A stretch of DNA of 9,320 bases from NCBI GenBank assembly GCA_949450265.1, contig CASTMW010000062.1:1-9320 (forward strand). Direction: 5' to 3'. The notes beneath the pieces are model-generated. The model saw nothing but the letters and a program-made list of their open reading frames with translations, ran no database searches and was not told where the DNA came from. Below are positions 6,335-9,320 of this stretch, piece by piece. The DNA comes from an uncultured Eggerthellaceae bacterium. GTDB lineage: Bacteria > Actinomycetota > Coriobacteriia > Coriobacteriales > Eggerthellaceae. The translations under genes were made by a program, and so were the position numbers. Within the stretch, counting starts at the first letter, position 1. Every line of letters begins with the position of its first letter.

Positions 6335-7834
6335 ATGAACAGATCAAGCATATTCCAGATGCTCGTTCCCAATGTGACATCGCTGGGTTATGCACTGTTC
6401 CTTGCCATTAATGCGGCGGGCGTCTGGGGTGGCGTGTTCCCGTTTCTGCCCATCGAGTTCCAGACGCATACGATCATCTTCTGGTTCTTCCTTATCCAGT
6501 CGCTCGTGTTCTCGGCCAGTTATGCCGCTAGCTGCATCGGCGTGTATTTCATGCCGGGGCCAACGCGCAGCTTTTTGGTGAAACTGACCAGCTCGTTCTA
6601 CTTCCTCGGGTGGTGCTGCTTGATAGCAGCCATCTACCTTGATGCGGCAGCTCTGATGTTGGTGTGCGCGGGAGGTGCGCTTTTGGGGTTGGGGTCGGCG
6701 GGGTTCTACATGCTCTGGCAGCGGCTGTTCGCAGGGCAGGATGCCGATGCGGGCAACCGCGATTTGCTGGTGGGAAGCGCGTGGGGCGCGCTGCTGTACT
6801 TTGCGCTGTACCTGATTCCGCACGCCATCACGGCGTATCTCATCCCGCTGGTGTTCTTGCCGCTGTTCGCTCTGTGTGTCACGTTGCGCAGCCGCGCCAT
6901 CGACCCCGACCAGCCCATGTTCGTGGATGTGCCGCGCGAGCATCCGCAGGTCTACCGCCAGGTGCTCGAAGACCATTGGCGCAGTGCGCTGTGCGTGGGC
7001 GCGGTGGGATTCTGTGCTGGCATCATGCGCTCGGTGGCGGTGGCCGATCCGTCGTTGGGCATCTATGTGAACGCGCTCTCTATGATCGGCATGTTGGTGG
7101 CGGCTGTCATCGTCATGTGGCTGTGGCGCTGGAAGGACGTGCGGCTGTCCATCACTGATTCGTATCGGGTGGTCTTCCCGTTTTTGATCACGTCGTTCGT
7201 GGGCTTGCCACTGCTGCCCGCCGACTATGTGCGCTGGCTTGCGGCCATTCTGTATGCGGTCTACAGTGCAGCCATCATGCTGATGATGATGCAGTGCGCC
7301 CAGATATCGCGCGCTCGCGGTATCAATCCGGTGTTCATCTACGGCTTCTTTGGCACGATCGTGTACACGTTGCACAGCGTGGGCTTCCTGGCGGGGACCT
7401 TCGGCGAGGATGTGCGCATCATGGGGGTCGACCCGCTGGCCGTGGTGGCGTTGGCGGCGCTGTGGGCGCTTGGGCTCATGCACTTCATCGGCTCGGGCGG
7501 GTTCACGTCGGCGCTTGCCAGAACGGTACGGCCGGAGGCCATCGAATTGAAGGCCCTGCGACCGGCGCGATCATCAAGCAAGGTCGAGACAGATGCCGCT
7601 TCCCAGACGGTCGACCGGATCGCGCTGCAGGCCAAGCGCCTCCAAGAGCATTTCCGACTTTCGGCGCGTGAGGCGGAGGTCATGGAGCTGATGGCGCGCG
7701 GCAATTCCGTGGCACGCATCGCCGAGATGCTGGTCGTGTCGGAGAACACTATCCGCACCCATTCGAAGCGCATCTATGCCAAGCTGGATATCCATAAGCG
7801 CCAAGATCTGGTCGATCTGATCGAGGTGTTCTGA
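6335..7834 (+). CDS. Membrane-bound LuxR-family transcriptional regulator
   Basis: A 499-residue protein in two parts. Residues about 13-390 are strongly hydrophobic with roughly twelve membrane-spanning segments, with a cytoplasmic-looking loop near 184-216 that divides them about six and six. A linker (about 395-438) leads to a C-terminal LuxR/GerE-type helix-turn-helix (about 440-498): LSAREAEVMELMARG, then SENTIRTHSKRIYAKL and KRQDLVDLIE. This architecture is common and expanded in Eggerthellaceae, where such genes often lie beside respiratory or reductase operons; that family knowledge supports a role as a one-component membrane sensor controlling the divergent dms genes. It lacks a phosphoacceptor domain. 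ATG 6335 is the only usable start, since an in-frame stop lies at 6290-6292; its ribosome binding site is weak (CAGG). The ligand is unknown. The gene ends at a clear terminator. Confidence 0.9.
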   Translation: MNRSSIFQMLVPNVTSLGYALFLAINAAGVWGGVFPFLPIEFQTHTIIFWFFLIQSLVFSASYAASCIGVYFMPGPTRSFLVKLTSSFYFLGWCCLIAAIYLDAAALMLVCAGGALLGLGSAGFYMLWQRLFAGQDADAGNRDLLVGSAWGALLYFALYLIPHAITAYLIPLVFLPLFALCVTLRSRAIDPDQPMFVDVPREHPQVYRQVLEDHWRSALCVGAVGFCAGIMRSVAVADPSLGIYVNALSMIGMLVAAVIVMWLWRWKDVRLSITDSYRVVFPFLITSFVGLPLLPADYVRWLAAILYAVYSAAIMLMMMQCAQISRARGINPVFIYGFFGTIVYTLHSVGFLAGTFGEDVRIMGVDPLAVVALAALWALGLMHFIGSGGFTSALARTVRPEAIELKALRPARSSSKVETDAASQTVDRIALQAKRLQEHFRLSAREAEVMELMARGNSVARIAEMLVVSENTIRTHSKRIYAKLDIHKRQDLVDLIEVF

Positions 7835-7852
7835 CGCTGCTCTTTTGGGAAA

Positions 7853-7875
7853 CCCTGCTTGGCGTAGGGCTTTTT
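7853..7875 (+). terminator. Rho-independent terminator of the LuxR-type regulator
   Basis: CCCTGC-TTGGC-GTAGGG forms a 6-bp stem (one G-U pair) with a 5-nt loop, followed by CTTTTT. It begins 19 nt after the regulator stop codon and has the classic stem plus U-tract form. Confidence 0.7.
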
Positions 7876-7937
7876 GCGAAAGAAGATATCCTTGGTTGAG
7901 TGAAGTGCTTTTCGTGGGAGCAAAAGAATGCCCTTGG
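7854..7937 (-). repeat. Two diverged 42-bp direct repeats
   Basis: On the minus strand two adjacent 42-nt blocks both begin CCAAGG and share a similar course: CCAAGG, an AT/CTT-rich stretch, then a run of A followed by GC. They run 7937-7896 and 7895-7854. Similarity is clear at the ends and patchy inside. Part of a third, weaker copy may lie at 7938-7979. The second block includes the stem of the regulator's terminator. Confidence 0.4.
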
Positions 7938-7996
7938 GCGGGTGAAAGGTCTCGTAACAGCTCAATCGCCCCTATTGGGCAAAAACTTCCTGCAAT

Positions 7997-8056
7997 AGAA
8001 GAACGTACACCGGAAGAGCGCACAAAAGAAGAACGCCCAACAGAAGAACGCCCAAC
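7997..8056. repeat. Four tandem 15-bp units
   Basis: Four consecutive 15-bp units occupy exactly 60 bp: AGAAGAACGTACACC, GGAAGAGCGCACAAA, then two identical copies of AGAAGAACGCCCAAC. The last two are perfect and the first two diverged. Inverted matches follow: TGGGCGTTC (8072-8080) is complementary to GAACGCCCA in units 3 and 4, and GTACGTTC (8083-8090) to GAACGTAC in unit 1. A nested hairpin spanning 8001-8090 is therefore possible. Confidence 0.7.
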
Positions 8057-8096
8057 AAACGGCGTGCGTGCTGGGCGTTCTCGTACGTTCCATAAA

Positions 8097-8152
8097 GACA
8101 GACAGAGAAAGGCGCAAGCGTTCAAAGGGGCTGCGCCTTTCTGCGTTCTGTC
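8097..8152. terminator. Terminator hairpin downstream of bfr (probably bidirectional)
   Basis: AGAAAGGCGCA (8106-8116) and TGCGCCTTTCT (8132-8142) form a perfect 11-bp stem; the inner AGC/GCT pairs extend it past a bulge, and the outer GACAGA/TCTGTC (8097-8102, 8147-8152) can add six more pairs. It starts 8 nt after the bfr stop on the minus strand and ends in a T/C-rich tract there. On the plus strand it would back up the regulator's terminator. Confidence 0.65.
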
Positions 8153-8160
8153 CGTGCGGG

Positions 8161-8625
8161 CTACACCTGAGTTGACAGGAAGATCTGCAAGCTCATCTGC
8201 TCGATCTGATCCTGCAATTCTTCCAGTTCGTCCTCGTGACGATCCTCATCCATCAGAATCTGCTTCAAAATGTCGCGAGTGGCGTTATCGCCCACTTCGC
8301 TAGCCAGCTTGATGGCGTCGTTGTAATCCTTGATGGTCTTCGTCTCCAGATCATGGTCGTTGTCCACCTGTTCGGGCACGCTGGCGCCGATGGTCATCTT
8401 GTCCAGCTTCGATACGATGGGCTTGCCTTCAAGGAACAGGATGCGCTCCATCAGATGCTCGGCATGATGCATCTCGGTGATGGCGCGGTCCTTGAAGTTC
8501 TTCGAGAGCTTCCCGTAGCCCCAGTCCTCGCACATTTCGGCATGCAGCATGGATTGGTTGATGGTGGTCAACTCGCCTTTCAGCAGATAGTTCAGCTTGT
8601 CGATCAGCTTGTCGTCGCCCGTCAT
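8161..8625 (-). CDS. bfr: Bacterioferritin
   Basis: A 154-residue four-helix ferritin-like protein that aligns without gaps to E. coli bacterioferritin through the helical core. Bacterioferritins form 24-subunit cages that oxidise and store iron and bind haem between subunit pairs. All six ferroxidase ligands are present at the standard numbers: Glu18, Glu51, His54, Glu94, Glu127 and His130. The haem ligand Met52 is present (ITEMHHAEH), as are INQ at 22-24 and the RILFLEG block at 61-67. Residues 25, 58 and 133 are Ser, Leu and Glu, where the E. coli protein has Tyr, Tyr and Trp. The start at 8625 has AAAGGGG upstream with a 7-nt spacer. The gene is monocistronic, ends just before a strong hairpin, and no Bfd-type ferredoxin gene is nearby. 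It probably protects this anaerobe from iron and oxygen stress. Confidence 0.95.
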   Translation of the reverse strand: MTGDDKLIDKLNYLLKGELTTINQSMLHAEMCEDWGYGKLSKNFKDRAITEMHHAEHLMERILFLEGKPIVSKLDKMTIGASVPEQVDNDHDLETKTIKDYNDAIKLASEVGDNATRDILKQILMDEDRHEDELEELQDQIEQMSLQIFLSTQV

Positions 8626-8717
8626 AGCGCAACCCCTTTCTCTCGACTCCGGTTCGTTTCTGATCCGGCTCAGTGCCTTAGTGCCAGACCGTACCTTCGA
8701 TGAGGTAGATTCTAGGT

Positions 8718-8730
8718 CTCATCGGATGAG
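8718..8730. promoter_or_regulatory. Possible operator dyad at the bfr promoter
   Basis: CTCATC-G-GATGAG is a perfect 6-bp inverted repeat just upstream of the TAGAAT -10 candidate, within what would be the -35/-10 spacer. Another GATGAGG lies at 8699-8705. It does not resemble a classic Fur or DtxR/IdeR box, so the protein that might bind it is unknown. Confidence 0.3.
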
Positions 8731-8909
8731 GGGGCTGCATTCTTCGGCGCCCTGTTACTCTCGTGCAACCGGTTCGTTTGTTGGCGTATCCGTTAGGTAT
8801 CAGGATCGCGAGGGAGCGCATCGCTGTGGGAGACCGATGCTAGGATGGCCGCAGCCGCTTCGGATCGGTTCAGTGCGCGTGCAGGTGCCTATCGGTTTCC
8901 GCCTAAAAG

Positions 8910-8927
8910 GTTGCTGTTCGCAGCAAC
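8910..8927. other. Perfect 7-bp hairpin with TTCG loop
   Basis: GTTGCTG-TTCG-CAGCAAC lies 45 bp before the chosen start of the DUF488 gene. There is no U-tract on the plus strand; on the minus strand CCTTTT follows. It may be a leader hairpin of the DUF488 transcript or a remnant terminator. Confidence 0.45.
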
Positions 8928-8972
8928 GATCGAAGCATGAAGCACCACATGACCAGCAAGGTGGCGATCCTT

Positions 8973-9320
8973 ATGAATGTGCAGATCAAGCGCGTGTATG
9001 AACCCGCAGAGCCTAGCGATGGGATGCGTATCCTGGTGGATCGCCTGTGGCCGCGCGGCATCAAGAAGGTCAATCTGAAGATGGACGATTGGGCAAAGGT
9101 GCTGGCTCCGTCCACTGAGGCACGCAAGGAATTCGGGCATAAGGCCGAGAACCTCGACAGCTTCAAGGCGCGCTACCTGGCTGAGCTGAACGCGAATCCC
9201 GACGCGATCGCGTATGCGCAGAAATTATGCGAAACGGATCCGCAGACCATCACGCTGCTCTATGCTGCCCGCGATCCCAAGATCAATCACGCCATCATCT
9301 TGAAAGAGTGGCTTTCACAG
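8973..9320 (+). CDS. DUF488 (YeaO-like) family protein, 3' end cut by window
   Basis: The frame is open to the last base and encodes 116 residues, close to the usual length of about 115-120 for this family, so only a few residues are missing. Family blocks are IKRVYEPAEPSDGMRILVD (5-23), DRLWPRG (23-29), LAPSTEARKEFGH (44-56) and ITLLYAARDPKINHA (93-107). DUF488 proteins are small, soluble and of uncertain biochemical function. ATG 8973 is chosen because AAGGTGG (8958-8964) sits 8 nt upstream and because the family normally begins just before the KRVY block; ATGs at 8937 and 8949 are in frame but have no ribosome binding site. It diverges from bfr, and no functional link to its neighbours is evident. 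Confidence 0.88.
   Translation, partial: MNVQIKRVYEPAEPSDGMRILVDRLWPRGIKKVNLKMDDWAKVLAPSTEARKEFGHKAENLDSFKARYLAELNANPDAIAYAQKLCETDPQTITLLYAARDPKINHAIILKEWLSQ

Larger units (their letters stand above)
7835..8160. other. Repeat- and hairpin-rich gap between convergent regulator and bfr
   Basis: A 326-bp gap without a supported gene. In order it contains the regulator's terminator, a diverged 42-bp direct repeat, four tandem 15-bp units with inverted copies downstream, and a shared terminator before bfr. Frames crossing the gap on both strands have no ribosome binding site and overlap the flanking genes, so I treat them as non-coding. Confidence 0.6.
8626..8972. promoter_or_regulatory. Divergent bfr / DUF488 intergenic region
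   Basis: A 347-bp region without a supported gene. It carries the bfr promoter side (TAGAAT on the minus strand, 8709-8714, as a possible -10), a dyad CTCATC-G-GATGAG (8718-8730) next to it, an 11-bp direct repeat CCGGTTCGTTT (8649-8659 and 8769-8779, exactly 120 bp apart), and a hairpin before the DUF488 gene. I see no convincing promoter for the DUF488 gene. Confidence 0.45.

Noticed and set aside
6344..7483. Minus-strand frame (379 codons) antisense to the regulator
   Set aside because: Composition is His/Arg/Gln-rich shadow of the hydrophobic regulator codons, with no ribosome binding site or domain.
7997..8056. CRISPR array
   Set aside because: The units are 15 bp and directly abutting with no spacers; no cas genes are in the window.
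7574..8125. Minus-strand frame of 183 codons across the regulator 3' end
   Set aside because: Overlaps the HTH-coding part of the regulator in antisense and has serine/arginine-rich low-complexity sequence from the repeat array; no family resemblance.
7845..8303. Plus-strand frame of about 150 codons with EERTP/EERPT repeats
   Set aside because: It starts inside the regulator's terminator, has no ribosome binding site, runs through the bfr terminator and antisense into bfr. The repeated peptide is just the 15-bp DNA repeat read in frame.

Overview
The window looks like a chromosomal segment of an anaerobic actinobacterium of the Eggerthellaceae type (Slackia, Denitrobacterium, Eggerthella and relatives). 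This is inferred from three things: moderately GC-rich DNA, a DMSO-reductase-family operon facing away from a regulator, and the architecture of that regulator, which joins about twelve membrane segments to a C-terminal LuxR helix-turn-helix, as is typical of that family. No taxonomic marker gene is present, so the placement is an inference.

Layout. Positions 1-336 (+) hold the 3' end of an unrecognised gene. A five-gene cluster follows on the minus strand, read from right to left: dmsA (3577-5991, Tat-exported molybdopterin catalytic subunit), dmsB (2928-3560, four-cluster ferredoxin subunit), dmsC (2051-2926, membrane anchor), a TorD/DmsD-type chaperone (1290-1934) and a second, diverged dmsC-like anchor (345-1217). 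A 343-bp divergent region (5992-6334) separates dmsA from the membrane-bound LuxR-family regulator (6335-7834, +). A 326-bp gap holds the regulator's terminator, degenerate repeats and a shared terminator. It is followed by a convergent bacterioferritin gene (8161-8625, -). A 347-bp gap then leads to a DUF488/YeaO-family gene (8973 onward, +), which runs off the window end.

How the genes work together. DmsA, exported folded by Tat, would reduce an S- or N-oxide (DMSO, TMAO or similar) outside the membrane. Electrons would come from menaquinol through DmsC and the four [4Fe-4S] clusters of DmsB. The TorD-like protein would guard DmsA during cofactor insertion. The divergent LuxR-type protein is the obvious candidate regulator. 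The real substrate cannot be read from sequence.

The most notable non-coding signal is in the dmsA leader. Between the divergent promoter region and the dmsA Shine-Dalgarno, the RNA can fold into a 13-bp closing stem enclosing three hairpins, one with a GNRA loop, and it is preceded by a fourth hairpin. It looks like a structured cis-regulatory RNA. Other points of interest are an apparently leaderless start for the second dmsC, tandem 15-bp and diverged 42-bp repeats in the regulator-bfr gap, and a bacterioferritin that keeps its ferroxidase and haem residues but lacks the aromatic residues and inner-surface iron site described for the E. coli protein.
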